Assembly (NCBI RefSeq): GCF_030161095.1
Contig: NZ_BSPP01000001.1
Location: 45,501 to 109,500 of the forward strand
Reading direction: 5' to 3'
Length of the DNA stretch: 64,000 nucleotides
Source of the DNA: Cypionkella aquatica
GTDB lineage: Bacteria; Pseudomonadota; Alphaproteobacteria; Rhodobacterales; Rhodobacteraceae
Shown: positions 1 through 8,960 of the stretch, in pieces
How the letters are laid out: every line of letters begins with the position of its first letter
Numbering within the stretch: position 1 is the stretch's first letter
Position numbers and translations under genes: made by a program
Notes under the pieces: model-generated
Told to the model about the DNA's origin: nothing
Seen by the model: the letters and a program-made list of their open reading frames with translations, nothing else
The model's database searches: none

Positions 1-39
1 TAATACCACCCATTTCGAGGCATCCTTCACTCAGAGATG

Positions 40-62
40 AGATCGCCGCGCTGGCGATCTTT
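40..62 (+). terminator. possible hairpin terminator of an upstream gene
   Basis: AGATCGCC (40-47) and GGCGATCT (53-60) form an 8-bp stem with a 5-base loop, followed only by TTT. It could end a rightward gene lying before the window. The short T-run makes it weak. The rest of 1-226 shows no convincing gene; the only short reading frame is about 36 codons from 37 and has no ribosome binding site. Confidence 0.3.
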
Positions 63-171
63 GCACCGCGTCAACGCGCCGCAGGGATTCCTGTTCCGGG
101 GTTCTGCGAAAATTTTGGGCGAATTTTGCTGCGGCCATGGCGATGCGTAAGCCAAGCCGCTGATGTGAAAT

Positions 172-202
172 AAAAAAAGGCCCGACGCAACGCCGGGCCT
201 TT
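172..202 (-). terminator. rho-independent terminator of icd
   Basis: Read leftward, the arms AAAGGCCCG (202-194) and CGGGCCTTT (184-176) form a GC-rich stem with a 9-base loop. It is followed by a T-run where the plus strand has A at 172-178. It lies 25 bases past the icd stop codon. Confidence 0.88.
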
Positions 203-226
203 GATTGCTATGATAAGGATCAGACC

Positions 227-1441
227 TTAGCCTTGCAGGGCTTTGTTCAGATACTCATCGACCTTTTCCAGATAGCCGATGGTGGTCAGCCATTTCTGAT
301 CTGGACCAACCAGCAGCGCCAAATCCTTGGTCATCCAACCATCTTCGACCGCATCAACGGTGACTTTTTCCAGCGTGGTGGCAAAGCGCATCAGTTGTTC
401 GTTGCTGTCCAGTTTCGCGCGGTGCTTCAGGCCGCCCGTCCATGCGAAGATTGACGCGATGGAGTTGGTGCTGGTCGCCTTGCCCTTCTGATGCTCGCGG
501 AAGTGGCGGGTGACGGTGCCATGCGCGGCCTCGGCCTCGACAGTTTTGCCATCGGGAGTCATCAGAATCGAGGTCATCAGACCCAAAGAGCCGAAACCTT
601 GCGCCACGGTATCGGACTGCACGTCGCCGTCATAGTTCTTGCAGGCCCAGACATAGCCACCCGACCATTTCATCGCCGATGCCACCATATCGTCGATCAG
701 ACGATGTTCGTAATGGATGCCTTTGGCTTTGAACTGGTCTTCAAATTCCTCGGCATAAACCTTGGCGAACAGATCCTTGAAGCGGCCATCATAGGCTTTC
801 AGGATCGTGTTTTTGGTCGAAAGATACACCGGCCAGCCTTTGAGCAAACCATAATTGAACGAGGAGCGGGCAAAGTCGATGATAGAGTCATCAAGGTTGT
901 ACATGCCCATATAGACGCCCGAGGACGCGGCCTGATAAACCTCCTTCTCGATCACGGTGCCGTCGTCGCCTACGAATTTCATCGTCAGTTTGCCTGCGCC
1001 GGGGAAGCGGAAGTCGGTGGCTTTGTACTGATCGCCAAAGGCGTGACGGCCCACAACGATGGGCTGGGTCCAGCCGGGAACAAGGCGAGGGACGTTTTTG
1101 CAGATGATCGGCTCGCGGAAGATCACGCCGCCCAAGATGTTGCGTATGGTGCCGTTCGGCGATTTCCACATTTGCTTGAGGTTGAATTCCTCTACCCGCT
1201 GTTCGTCCGGGGTGATCGTCGCGCATTTGACGCCGACGCCGTACTTCTGGATCGCATGGGCAGAATCAATGGTGATCTGGTCGTTGGTACGATCACGCTC
1301 TTCGATGCCCAGATCGTAGTATTTCAGATCAATGTCGAGATAGGGCAGGATCAGCTTTTGCTTGATGAAATCCCAGATGATCCGGGTCATCTCGTCGCCG
1401 TCAAGTTCGACAACGGGGTTGGCTACCTTAATCTTGGTCAT
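227..1441 (-). CDS. icd: NADP-dependent isocitrate dehydrogenase
   Basis: A 404-residue enzyme of the TCA cycle that oxidatively decarboxylates isocitrate to 2-oxoglutarate and yields NADPH in the cytoplasm. It is the eukaryote-like (homodimeric, about 400-residue) NADP-IDH subtype: [11 protein letters not shown] at the N-terminus, the substrate loop [12 protein letters not shown] near residue 95, the metal-binding DDMVA segment and the [11 protein letters not shown] / [10 protein letters not shown] cofactor segments near the C-terminus. The ATG is preceded by AAGGGG six bases upstream. It is the last gene of a leftward block and is followed by a strong terminator. Length and motifs match the family fully. 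Confidence 0.97.
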   Translation of the reverse strand: MTKIKVANPVVELDGDEMTRIIWDFIKQKLILPYLDIDLKYYDLGIEERDRTNDQITIDSAHAIQKYGVGVKCATITPDEQRVEEFNLKQMWKSPNGTIRNILGGVIFREPIICKNVPRLVPGWTQPIVVGRHAFGDQYKATDFRFPGAGKLTMKFVGDDGTVIEKEVYQAASSGVYMGMYNLDDSIIDFARSSFNYGLLKGWPVYLSTKNTILKAYDGRFKDLFAKVYAEEFEDQFKAKGIHYEHRLIDDMVASAMKWSGGYVWACKNYDGDVQSDTVAQGFGSLGLMTSILMTPDGKTVEAEAAHGTVTRHFREHQKGKATSTNSIASIFAWTGGLKHRAKLDSNEQLMRFATTLEKVTVDAVEDGWMTKDLALLVGPDQKWLTTIGYLEKVDEYLNKALQG

Positions 1442-1536
1442 GTCGGCCCCTTATGGTTGGATTCGTTGTGAATGGTGTATGTGAAAATGCCGTAAAAGGA
1501 AAGATGGTATGCGATGGTATACTGAAATGAAGGGGG

Positions 1537-2133
1537 CTATTTGAAGTAAACCCGCGTCTTTTCGCGCACCCAATCCCACAGCCTTGGCGCACCTTTGGCG
1601 ATTTTGCTGCCGACGCGGCTTTCCAGTTGTTCGGCGGTGACGTTGTATTCGATCCAAGTGCCGCCGCCGGATTGCAGGTTGGCCATCACGGGCTGCACGC
1701 GGTCGAGCGATTTGGCGAAGATGGCGTCGGGGGTGAGGGCTGCTTCAAACTCATTCCAGATAGCACGCAGGTCGTCACGCAGATCCTCGGGAAGCAAGCC
1801 GAAGATCCGATCAGCGGCGCGGGATTCGGCGGCTTGGGTGTCGGCGGAGGCGTGCGCCTTGCCATCTGCTGAATGGATCGGCACGTCGCCGACGTCTATT
1901 TCCACCAGATCATGGATCAGCAACATCTTAATCACGCGGGAAATGTCGACACCGGGGGCGGCTTGGTCGGCCAGCACCAGCGCATAGAGCGCCAGATGCC
2001 AGCTATGTTCGCCAGAGTTTTCCCGCCGCGAGCCATCGCACAAGGTGGTGGCGCGCAGCACGGATTTCAGGCGATCTGCCTCGTTCAGAAAGGCGAATTG
2101 CGCCTCTAGCCGCGCATCACCTGCGGCGCTCAA
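1537..2133 (-). CDS. HD-domain phosphohydrolase (YfbR/5'-nucleotidase-like)
   Basis: A 198-residue HD-superfamily metal-dependent phosphohydrolase. His43 and His46 lie in EHSWHLALY, and the HD pair His74-Asp75 lies in LLIHDLVEID, the layout of the YfbR/HDDC2 5'-deoxynucleotidase group. A role in nucleotide monophosphate dephosphorylation is inferred from family only. The start is a TTG (2133-2131) that overlaps the TGA of the preceding gene in the arrangement TTGA. No ATG or GTG exists before the conserved part, so the TTG start and translational coupling look real. It belongs to the operon running from the hydrolase at 3053. Confidence 0.85.
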   Translation of the reverse strand: MSAAGDARLEAQFAFLNEADRLKSVLRATTLCDGSRRENSGEHSWHLALYALVLADQAAPGVDISRVIKMLLIHDLVEIDVGDVPIHSADGKAHASADTQAAESRAADRIFGLLPEDLRDDLRAIWNEFEAALTPDAIFAKSLDRVQPVMANLQSGGGTWIEYNVTAEQLESRVGSKIAKGAPRLWDWVREKTRVYFK

Positions 2134-2393
2134 TGGCCACTCGACTGCATATGTGGGCCAACCGGCGGGGCGGTGCCTTCGCGCTTGGCTTTCAAAAGCG
2201 CGTCAACATATTTGCGCCCGCGCATCTCGGCGACGCGGACGCGGTAGGCGGTCAGGAACGCCTCTTGCATGGTGGGTGAGGCGTCGAGCAGCACTTTCGA
2301 CACCTTGTCAGGCAGACGGTGATCGTCGAGCTCTTCCATCGCGGCGATCACATCGCGGGCGAGTGCGTCGCCCATATCCTCGACGACCCCCAT
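2130..2393 (-). CDS. small protein of unknown function (87 aa)
   Basis: I do not recognise a named domain. It is an 87-residue, predicted helical, soluble protein with no signal peptide or membrane segment. The N-terminus is acidic (EDMGDALARDVIAAMEELDD) and a basic stretch (RVRVAEMRGRKYVDALLKAKR) follows. Its ATG follows directly after the TAA of the alpha/beta hydrolase gene, and its TGA overlaps the TTG start of the HD protein. The three genes are therefore tightly coupled, which argues that this is a genuine gene. Any function would be a guess. Confidence 0.75.
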   Translation of the reverse strand: MGVVEDMGDALARDVIAAMEELDDHRLPDKVSKVLLDASPTMQEAFLTAYRVRVAEMRGRKYVDALLKAKREGTAPPVGPHMQSSGH

Positions 2394-3053
2394 TTAGCGG
2401 GTCACTTCGGTCAAACGACGCTTCACATAGCCCGACACCGTGTCGATCATCGGCTTCATATGCGCCTCTTCGTCTTTGAAGAAGTGATCAGCGCCCTCAA
2501 CCTGCGTGTGGGTGATGGTGATACCCTTTTGCTCGTGCAGTTTGTTCACGAGGTTGGTGGTATCTTTCGGCGGCGCCACTTTGTCGGCGGTGCCGTTGAT
2601 GATCAGGCCAGAAGCCGGGCAGGGCGCGAGGAAGCTGAAATCATACAGGTTCGCGGGCGGCGCGACCGAGATGAAACCGGTAATTTCCGGGCGGCGCATC
2701 AGCAGCTGCATGCCAATCCATGCGCCAAACGAAAAGCCAGCCACCCAGCAATGCTTGGCGTTCTGGTTCATCGATTGCAGATAATCCAAGGCTGAGGCTG
2801 CATCAGACAGCTCGCCAATGCCCATATCATACTCGCCTTGGCTGCGCCCGACGCCGCGGAAGTTGAACCGCATCACCGTGAAGCCAAGGTTGTAAAACGC
2901 ATAATGCAGGTTATAGACAACCTTGTTGTTCATCGTGCCGCCATAGGCCGGATGCGGATGCAACACGATTGCGATTGGGGCATCACGCTCTTTTTGCGGA
3001 TGGTAGCGGCCTTCAAGGCGGCCTTCGGGGCCGGCGAAGATAACTTCGGGCAT
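2394..3053 (-). CDS. alpha/beta hydrolase (COG2945-type)
   Basis: A 219-residue serine hydrolase of the small dienelactone-hydrolase-like COG2945 group; the substrate is unknown. The catalytic triad is visible: Ser108 in GFSFG, Asp157 in NGTADKVAP, His190 in GADHFF, with the oxyanion segment HPHPAYGGT near residue 32. An in-frame start exists 63 bases further upstream at 3116, but it has no ribosome binding site and would put the start inside the regulatory palindrome. The ATG at 3053 has GGAG seven bases upstream, so I chose it. Cytoplasmic, with no signal peptide. First gene of a leftward operon divergent from iscR. Confidence 0.88.
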   Translation of the reverse strand: MPEVIFAGPEGRLEGRYHPQKERDAPIAIVLHPHPAYGGTMNNKVVYNLHYAFYNLGFTVMRFNFRGVGRSQGEYDMGIGELSDAASALDYLQSMNQNAKHCWVAGFSFGAWIGMQLLMRRPEITGFISVAPPANLYDFSFLAPCPASGLIINGTADKVAPPKDTTNLVNKLHEQKGITITHTQVEGADHFFKDEEAHMKPMIDTVSGYVKRRLTEVTR

Positions 3054-3084
3054 GTATGCTCCGTGCATGTTGCCGAGTGAATTG

Positions 3085-3122
3085 TTGACAAATTCTCTCG
3101 GAGAAATTAGAACCATTCTAAA
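3085..3122 (+). promoter_or_regulatory. iron-sulfur operon promoter with an ICE/Irr-type palindrome
   Basis: TTGACA at 3085-3090 and TAGAAC at 3108-3113 are separated by 17 bases and form a good sigma-70-like promoter reading into iscR. TTAGAA-CCA-TTCTAA (3107-3121) is a perfect palindrome covering the -10 box. It is close to the ICE consensus bound by the heme-sensing regulator Irr in alphaproteobacteria (TTTAGAA-N3-TTCTAAA, from family knowledge). Binding here would block RNA polymerase. The same site lies upstream of the divergent hydrolase gene. Confidence 0.75.
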
Positions 3123-3225
3123 GCGGCCAAGCCGCCTTTGGACTGGGCCGATGGACTGGGGTTGAGTTAAGCGGACGTGGTGGCTTCGTCAATGGAAAGT
3201 CACGCGAAATGGGTGAGGGGATGCG

Positions 3226-3705
3226 ATGAAACTGTCGACCAAGGGGCGTTATGCGATGGTGGCGCTTGCCGATCTGGCTTTGGCCGAGCTGAAAGCCGGG
3301 GATGAGCTGACCTCGCTTGCGGCGATCGCCAAGCGGCAGGATCTGTCGTTGCCCTACCTTGAGCAGCTGTTTGTCAAGCTGCGCCGCGCCGGATTGGTCG
3401 AAGCGGTGCGTGGGCCCGGCGGTGGCTATCGTCTGGCGCGCAGCCCGGATTCTATCCGTATCTCTGAGGTGATGGAAGCAGTCGAGGAAAACGTCGATGC
3501 GATGCATTCGGGGGCCGGGGCGTCGGGCGGTGTGTCGGGCTCGCGCGCGCAAAGCCTGACCAACCGGCTGTGGGAAGGGCTTTCGGCGCATGTCTATGTC
3601 TTTTTGCATCAGACCCGGCTGTCTGATGTGATCGGCAATGTGATGACGCCGTGCCCTGCCGTGCCTGCGCTGTTTCGCGTGGTCGATGAGGTGGTGGACG
3701 GATGA
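3226..3705 (+). CDS. iscR: Rrf2-family iron-sulfur regulator (IscR-like)
   Basis: A 159-residue Rrf2 winged-helix regulator: MKLSTKGRYAMVALADLAL at the N-terminus, then the recognition region LPYLEQLFVKLRRAGLVEAVRGPGGGY. The three clustered cysteines that hold the [2Fe-2S] cluster in E. coli IscR are missing. The loop reads EENVDAMHSGAGASGG, and the only cysteine is Cys143 (TPCPAVP). Rhodobacter sphaeroides IscR has been described as an Fe-S protein of this single-cysteine kind. The gene heads the Fe-S operon, so autoregulation and control of the operon by Fe-S status are likely. The ATG follows GGTGAGGGG. Its TGA overlaps the next ATG (ATGA). Confidence 0.9.
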   Translation: MKLSTKGRYAMVALADLALAELKAGDELTSLAAIAKRQDLSLPYLEQLFVKLRRAGLVEAVRGPGGGYRLARSPDSIRISEVMEAVEENVDAMHSGAGASGGVSGSRAQSLTNRLWEGLSAHVYVFLHQTRLSDVIGNVMTPCPAVPALFRVVDEVVDG

Positions 3706-4745
3706 GCCGCATCTACCTCGATTGGAACGCGACGACGCCGCTGCGGCCTGAAGCCAAAGCCGCGATGGTTGCGGCGATGGAGGTGGTGGGTAACCCTTCG
3801 TCGGTGCATGCCGAGGGCCGCGCTGCCAAAGCGATGATGGAGCGTGCGCGTGGCAAGATCGCAGCCGCTATGGGCGCCGAGGGTGCTGATCTGGTGTTTA
3901 CCTCGGGTGCGACGGAAGCAGCGGCTTTGGCTTGCGCCGGACGCAGCTTGGTCTGCGCTGAGATCGAGCATGAGGCGGTGTCAGCTTGGTGCGATCGTGC
4001 TTTGACGGTTGACCGGATGGGCAGGGTGACGGTGCCGGATCCAGCGCGCAGCACGCTGCAGCTGGCCAATTCCGAAACTGGTGTGGTGCAGGATCTGCCG
4101 CAGGGGCTGGCGGTGTCCGATCTGACGCAAGGCTTTGGCAAGCTGCCGTTTTCCTTCAACTGGCTGGGCTGTGAGATGGGCTTGATTGCTGCGCACAAGC
4201 TGGGCGGGCCGAAGGGCGTCGGCGCTTTGGTGCTGCGGCGTGGTCTGGATGTGGCGTCGCAGCTGAAAGGCGGCGGCCAGGAAATGGGGCGGCGCGCGGG
4301 CACCGAAAACCTGATCGGCATTGCCGGATTTGCCGCCGCCGCCGAGGCCGCTGCGCGTGATTTGGCGGATGGCGTGTGGGGCCGGGTGGCTGAAATTAGA
4401 AATATTCTAGATTCAGCATTGTCCGCCTTGGGATTTGAGATTATTTCAGTCGGGAATGATGCGCAGCGCCTGCCCAACACGCTTAATCTGATCGCGCCCG
4501 GCTGGAAGGGCGAAACTCAGGTGATGGCGATGGATCTGGCGGGGTTTGCGGTTTCGGCAGGCTCGGCCTGTTCCAGCGGTAAGGTGCGCGCGAGCCGTGT
4601 GCTGAAGGCGATGGGGTTTGACGATGAGGCCGCGGGTCAGGCGATCCGCATCTCACTTGGGCCGGATGTGACGGAAGAACAGGTGCTGCGCTTTGCCGAG
4701 GCTTGGGCGCGGGATTACAAAAGAATACGTTCGCGCGTCGCGTGA
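3702..4745 (+). CDS. cysteine desulfurase, NifS/IscS class
   Basis: A 347-residue PLP enzyme that takes sulfur from cysteine as an enzyme-bound persulfide for Fe-S assembly. Seen: the PLP-binding Lys166 in [10 protein letters not shown], Asp140/Gln143 in SDLTQ, the NSETG motif, and the catalytic Cys290 in [14 protein letters not shown], which is the class I loop. It is shorter than E. coli IscS (404 residues) and resembles the iscS/nifS copy placed after iscR in Rhodobacteraceae. It starts with a 4-base ATGA overlap with iscR. Codons 230-240 are unusually AT-rich and hold an ICE-like palindrome (separate entry). The operon also encodes a SufS, so it has two desulfurases. Confidence 0.92.
   Translation: MSRIYLDWNATTPLRPEAKAAMVAAMEVVGNPSSVHAEGRAAKAMMERARGKIAAAMGAEGADLVFTSGATEAAALACAGRSLVCAEIEHEAVSAWCDRALTVDRMGRVTVPDPARSTLQLANSETGVVQDLPQGLAVSDLTQGFGKLPFSFNWLGCEMGLIAAHKLGGPKGVGALVLRRGLDVASQLKGGGQEMGRRAGTENLIGIAGFAAAAEAAARDLADGVWGRVAEIRNILDSALSALGFEIISVGNDAQRLPNTLNLIAPGWKGETQVMAMDLAGFAVSAGSACSSGKVRASRVLKAMGFDDEAAGQAIRISLGPDVTEEQVLRFAEAWARDYKRIRSRVA
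4390..4416. promoter_or_regulatory. ICE-like palindrome inside the cysteine desulfurase gene
   Basis: CTGAA-N2-TAGAA-N3-TTCTA-N2-TTCAG is an interrupted palindrome with five-base inner and outer arms. The core TTAGAA-ATA-TTCTAG differs at one end base from the operator at 3107. It falls in codons 230-238, written GCT GAA ATT AGA AAT ATT CTA GAT TCA. AGA, ATT and CTA are unusual in this GC-rich gene. This may be a second Irr site acting as a roadblock or on an internal sufB promoter. Function is inferred. Confidence 0.45.
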
Positions 4746-4782
4746 AGGTTCGGCGGTAACGCCTTGGAATAAAAGGAAGACG

Positions 4783-6300
4783 ATGATGGCCGAACTAGAG
4801 TTGGAAGTGCGGGATGGCGTGGATCGCGAGACGATCGAAACCGTGGCCGCGATGTCTGGCACCTATAAATACGGCTGGTCGACCGAGATCGAGATGGATT
4901 ACGCGCCGAAAGGCGTGTCGGAAGACATCGTAAGGCTGATTTCGGCGAAGAATGAAGAGCCCGAATGGATGCTGGACTGGCGTTTGGCGGCCTATCGGCG
5001 CTGGGTGCAAATGGAAGAGCCGTCTTGGGCGATGTTGAACTATCCGACCATCGACTATCAGGATCAGTATTACTACGCCAAACCCAAAAGCATGGCCGTC
5101 AAGCCTAAGTCTTTGGATGAGGTTGATCCGAAGATCCTTGCCACCTACAAAAAGCTTGGCATCCCTTTGAAAGAACAGCTTATTCTGGCGGGCGTCGAAG
5201 GCGCAGAAACTGCCGGTGAGCGTAAGGTTGCGGTCGATGCGGTGTTCGATTCCGTATCCGTCGGCACAACTTTCAAAGCGGAACTTGCCAAGGCCGGGGT
5301 GATTTTCTGCTCTATTTCCGAAGCGATCAAGGATCATCCGGAACTGGTCAAGAAATACCTCGGCTCGGTTGTCCCGCAATCAGACAACTTCTTTGCCACT
5401 CTGAATTCTGCTGTGTTTTCAGACGGTTCCTTCGTCTACATCCCGCCGGGCACCCGCTGCCCGATGGAACTTTCGACCTATTTCCGCATTAACGCTGAAA
5501 ATACCGGTCAATTTGAGCGCACACTGATCATTGCCGATAAAGGCAGTTACGTCAGTTACTTGGAAGGCTGCACCGCGCCGAAACGCGACACCAATCAGTT
5601 GCATGCAGCGGTGGTAGAGCTGGTGATTTTGGAAGATGCCGAAGTGAAATATTCGACCGTTCAGAACTGGTATCCGGGCGATGAAAACGGCCTTGGTGGC
5701 ATCTATAACTTCGTGACCAAACGCGCCGATTGCCGCGGTGACCGGGCCAAGGTGATGTGGACGCAGGTGGAAACCGGTTCGGCGATTACTTGGAAATATC
5801 CGTCCTGCATCCTGCGCGGCGATGACAGCCAAGGTGAGTTTTACTCGATTGCAATCGCCAACAATGCGCAGCAAGCCGACACCGGCACCAAGATGGTGCA
5901 TCTGGGCAAGCGGACGAAAAGTCGTATTGTTTCGAAGGGCATATCGGCGGGAAGGGCGCAGAACACCTATCGCGGTCTGGTGTCTATGCACCCGAAAGCC
6001 ACAGACAGCCGCAACTATACCCAGTGCGACAGCCTGCTGATCGGCGACAAATGCGGCGCCCATACCGTGCCGTATATCGAGGTCAAGAACAACTCCAGCC
6101 GTGTGGAGCACGAGGCCACCACTAGCAAAGTTGACGACGATCAGCTGTTCTATTGCCGCTCGCGTGGGATGGACGAAGAAGAGGCGGTTGCGCTGGTGGT
6201 GAACGGCTTCTGCAAGGAAGTGCTGCAGGCGCTGCCGATGGAATTCGCCATGGAAGCGCAAAGTTTGGTGGCGATCTCACTGGAAGGCTCGGTGGGCTAA
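4783..6300 (+). CDS. sufB: Fe-S cluster scaffold subunit SufB
   Basis: A 505-residue SufB, the core scaffold of the SufBC2D complex on which new Fe-S clusters are built in the cytoplasm. The beta-helix core is recognisable, including the segments [42 protein letters not shown] and [18 protein letters not shown]. Length is close to E. coli SufB (495). The frame is open from 4693 but the true start is the ATG at 4783 (or 4786), preceded by AAAAGGAAG. That leaves a 37-base gap after the desulfurase gene. Confidence 0.97.
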   Translation: MMAELELEVRDGVDRETIETVAAMSGTYKYGWSTEIEMDYAPKGVSEDIVRLISAKNEEPEWMLDWRLAAYRRWVQMEEPSWAMLNYPTIDYQDQYYYAKPKSMAVKPKSLDEVDPKILATYKKLGIPLKEQLILAGVEGAETAGERKVAVDAVFDSVSVGTTFKAELAKAGVIFCSISEAIKDHPELVKKYLGSVVPQSDNFFATLNSAVFSDGSFVYIPPGTRCPMELSTYFRINAENTGQFERTLIIADKGSYVSYLEGCTAPKRDTNQLHAAVVELVILEDAEVKYSTVQNWYPGDENGLGGIYNFVTKRADCRGDRAKVMWTQVETGSAITWKYPSCILRGDDSQGEFYSIAIANNAQQADTGTKMVHLGKRTKSRIVSKGISAGRAQNTYRGLVSMHPKATDSRNYTQCDSLLIGDKCGAHTVPYIEVKNNSSRVEHEATTSKVDDDQLFYCRSRGMDEEEAVALVVNGFCKEVLQALPMEFAMEAQSLVAISLEGSVG

Positions 6301-6894
6301 GTGGCGAAGGACTTCTCACGTCCGAAGATCACGCTGCCGCCGGAAGCCGAGGCTGCGGTGCGGCACTACTATGCAGAAAACCGGGTCATTCTGGAATATG
6401 GCTCGGGTGGCTCGACGGTGATTGCTTCGGAAATGCCCGGCAAAGTCATCTTTTCTGTGGAAAGTGATGTGAACTGGTGGCGCGGCATGCGCGACTATTT
6501 TGAAGCCAATCCTGGCCAGTCTGCGGTCACCATGCATCACGGCAAGATTGGCCGCACCCGTGACTGGGGCTTTCCGCAAAATGACGAGCAGTTTCGCAAG
6601 TGGCCGGGATATCCCTTATCCATCTGGGACTTACCCGAGTTTGTTCATCCGGATGTCGTGCTGATTGATGGTCGGTTTCGTCCGGCCTGCTTTTTGTCGG
6701 TGCTGTTCAAGATCACCCGACCGATTACCTTGCTGTGGGACGATTACATTGACCGCCCCGAATACCACGACTGCGAAACCCTCGCCAAACCGGTAGAAAT
6801 GCATGGCCGCATGGCCCGGTTTGCGCTTTCCCCGACACCCATTCCGGCTGATCGGCTGCAATGGATCATCCAATCATTTCTGCGCGCGCATTGA
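6301..6894 (+). CDS. methyltransferase-like protein embedded in the suf operon
   Basis: A 197-residue protein of unknown function that starts with GTG directly after the sufB TAA. It carries features of a class I SAM-dependent methyltransferase fold: glycine-rich LEYGSGGSTVIAS at about residues 30-42, then VIFSVESDVNWW with an acidic end of strand 2, and DVVLIDGRFRPAC near residue 120. No catalytic motif allows a substrate to be named, and several Trp/Tyr/His residues are present. Position between sufB and sufC suggests a link to Fe-S assembly or its cofactors, but that is inference from context alone. Alternatively it may only be co-transcribed. Confidence 0.75.
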   Translation: MAKDFSRPKITLPPEAEAAVRHYYAENRVILEYGSGGSTVIASEMPGKVIFSVESDVNWWRGMRDYFEANPGQSAVTMHHGKIGRTRDWGFPQNDEQFRKWPGYPLSIWDLPEFVHPDVVLIDGRFRPACFLSVLFKITRPITLLWDDYIDRPEYHDCETLAKPVEMHGRMARFALSPTPIPADRLQWIIQSFLRAH

Positions 6895-6918
6895 AGCGCC
6901 CTGCCCAAAGGACAAAAA

Positions 6919-7674
6919 ATGCTGGAAATCAACAACCTGCATGTGAAACTTGAAGAAGAAGATAAAGTTATCCTGCGTGGGGTGAACCTGAAAATCGGCG
7001 CGGGCGAGGTACATGCGATCATGGGGCCGAATGGCTCGGGCAAATCGACGTTGTCTTATGTGCTGTCGGGCCGCGATGGCTACGAGGTGACCGACGGCTC
7101 GGCAAGCCTTGATGGCGAAGAACTGCTGGAGATGGAGCCCGAAGCGCGCGCTGCCGCTGGCCTGTTTCTGGCGTTCCAATACCCGGTTGAAATCCCCGGC
7201 GTCGGCAACATGACTTTCCTGCGCACCGCAGTGAACGCACAGCGCAAAGCGCGCAATGAGCCTGAAATCTCGGCCGGCGATTTCCTGAAACTGGTGCGCG
7301 AAAAGGCCAAAACCCTGAAAATCGACGCCGAAATGCTGAAACGCCCGGTCAATGTCGGTTTTTCGGGCGGTGAGAAAAAACGCAACGAAATCCTGCAAAT
7401 GGCGATGCTGGAACCAAAAATGTGCATCCTAGATGAGACGGATTCCGGCCTTGATGTCGATGCGATGAAACTGGTTTCCGAAGGCGTGAATGCCTTGCGC
7501 GGGGCAGGGCGTTCTTTCTTGGTTATCACGCATTATCAACGGCTTCTGGACCATATCAAACCTGATTTTGTGCATATCATGGCGGCGGGTCGCATCATCA
7601 AATCCGGCGGGCCGGAATTGGCGCTTGAGGTCGAAAACAACGGCTATGCGGATCTGCTGGCGGAGGGCATCTGA
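6919..7674 (+). CDS. sufC: Suf ATPase SufC
   Basis: A 251-residue ABC-type ATPase that powers conformational change in the SufBCD scaffold; unlike transport ABC proteins it is soluble. Walker A is GPNGSGKST (36-44), the Q-loop is AFQYPVEIPG, the signature is SGGEKKR (149-155) and Walker B is ILDETDSGLD (170-179). The ATG follows an AAAGGAC site. It ends in an overlap of one base with sufD. Length equals the family norm (about 248-252). Confidence 0.97.
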   Translation: MLEINNLHVKLEEEDKVILRGVNLKIGAGEVHAIMGPNGSGKSTLSYVLSGRDGYEVTDGSASLDGEELLEMEPEARAAAGLFLAFQYPVEIPGVGNMTFLRTAVNAQRKARNEPEISAGDFLKLVREKAKTLKIDAEMLKRPVNVGFSGGEKKRNEILQMAMLEPKMCILDETDSGLDVDAMKLVSEGVNALRGAGRSFLVITHYQRLLDHIKPDFVHIMAAGRIIKSGGPELALEVENNGYADLLAEGI

Positions 7675-8960
7675 TGGCCGTTCTGCAAGCAAAACTGGAC
7701 GCGTTGCAGGCGCGACTGGCTGGCCTTAGCTTTGCGCCGCAGGGCTGGCTGGGGGCCGCGCGCGCCGAGGCTTTGACGCGGTTAACCGCGATGGGCCTGC
7801 CCGGCAAACGCGATGAGTACTGGCGCTACACCGACCCGACCGGGCTGAATGTCGCCGCGGCCACCCCCGTCGCGCTCTTTGATCCGCGTGACGAACCCCC
7901 ACCGTTTGATGCGATTGACCGGCTGAAAATCGTTTTCGTCGACGGCGTCTTTGATCCAACCCAATCCGACGCTCTGGCGATGGATGGCGTAGTGATTGAG
8001 CGCCTGGCAGGGGCCGAAGGCGCTGATATCCATTGGGCAAGCGGGCTTTACGGCGTGCTAGAGGCGCGCGGCCAGAACCCGGTGCAGCGCCCTTTGGCAA
8101 CTCTGAACTCTGCCTTTGCCAGCGATGGCGTCTTGATCCGGGTGACCGCGACTCCATCGAAACCCATTTCTCTGATTTATCAACAGAAATCAGAAACTTC
8201 TGACGTGATTTTGCACAATTGCATTAAGGTCGAAAGCGGCGCAGAAGTGATCTTGCTGGAAAATGGTGCAGCAGCGGCGCGGTTGAACCATGTGACCGAA
8301 GTAGAGATCGCCGATAACGCCCGCTTCCATCATATCCGGGCGCAGGGTCGTGCGCACAGCCGTCAGTCCAACACGCATCTGTTCGCGCGGATCGGGCGCA
8401 ACGCTGCGTTCAAATCGTTTACCATGACCGCCAACGGCAAACTGACCCGCAATGACGCGGTGCTCGAGTTGCTTGGCGCGGATTCCGTGGCGCATGTGGC
8501 CGGTGTGGCATTGGGCGATGGCGCGTTCCATCACGACGACACCGTATTCATCACCCATGCCGCAGAGCGCTGCGAAAGCCGTCAGGTTTTCAAGAAGGTG
8601 CTGAAGAACGGCGCAGTTGGGGTGTTTCAGGGCAAGATTCTGGTCAAACAAGGCGCTCAAAAAACCGATGGCTATCAAATCAGCCAAGCCCTTTTGCTGG
8701 ATGGTGACAGCCAGTTTCTCGCCAAACCCGAGCTTGAAATCTACGCAGATGACGTGAAATGCAGCCACGGCTCGACCTCGGGCGCGATTGACGAGACGGC
8801 TTTGTTTTATCTACGGTCTCGTGGGGTGCCGTTGCGTGAGGCGCAATCGTTGCTCGTGCTTGCCTTCCTTGCAGAGGCGATTTCCGAGATCGAGGATGAG
8901 GTGATCTCGGACGACATCCGGCAGCGTCTGCAAAGCTGGCTGGCGCGGCACGAGCATTAA
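7674..8960 (+). CDS. sufD: Fe-S assembly protein SufD
   Basis: A 428-residue SufD, the second scaffold subunit, paralogous to SufB and paired with it and two SufC. Typical elements are the N-terminal substrate-like region GKRDEYWRYTDPTGL (about residues 44-58), the beta-helix core AHSRQSNTHLFARIG and the C-terminal family block DVKCSHGSTSGAIDETALFYLRSRGV. His362 in KCSHG belongs to the conserved site at the SufB-SufD interface. Start and the sufC stop overlap as TGATG, which implies coupled translation. Confidence 0.96.
   Translation: MAVLQAKLDALQARLAGLSFAPQGWLGAARAEALTRLTAMGLPGKRDEYWRYTDPTGLNVAAATPVALFDPRDEPPPFDAIDRLKIVFVDGVFDPTQSDALAMDGVVIERLAGAEGADIHWASGLYGVLEARGQNPVQRPLATLNSAFASDGVLIRVTATPSKPISLIYQQKSETSDVILHNCIKVESGAEVILLENGAAAARLNHVTEVEIADNARFHHIRAQGRAHSRQSNTHLFARIGRNAAFKSFTMTANGKLTRNDAVLELLGADSVAHVAGVALGDGAFHHDDTVFITHAAERCESRQVFKKVLKNGAVGVFQGKILVKQGAQKTDGYQISQALLLDGDSQFLAKPELEIYADDVKCSHGSTSGAIDETALFYLRSRGVPLREAQSLLVLAFLAEAISEIEDEVISDDIRQRLQSWLARHEH

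Noticed and set aside
2394..3116. Longer alpha/beta hydrolase starting at 3116
   Set aside because: The extra 21 residues lack a ribosome site and overlap the ICE palindrome; the ATG at 3053 has GGAG at correct spacing.
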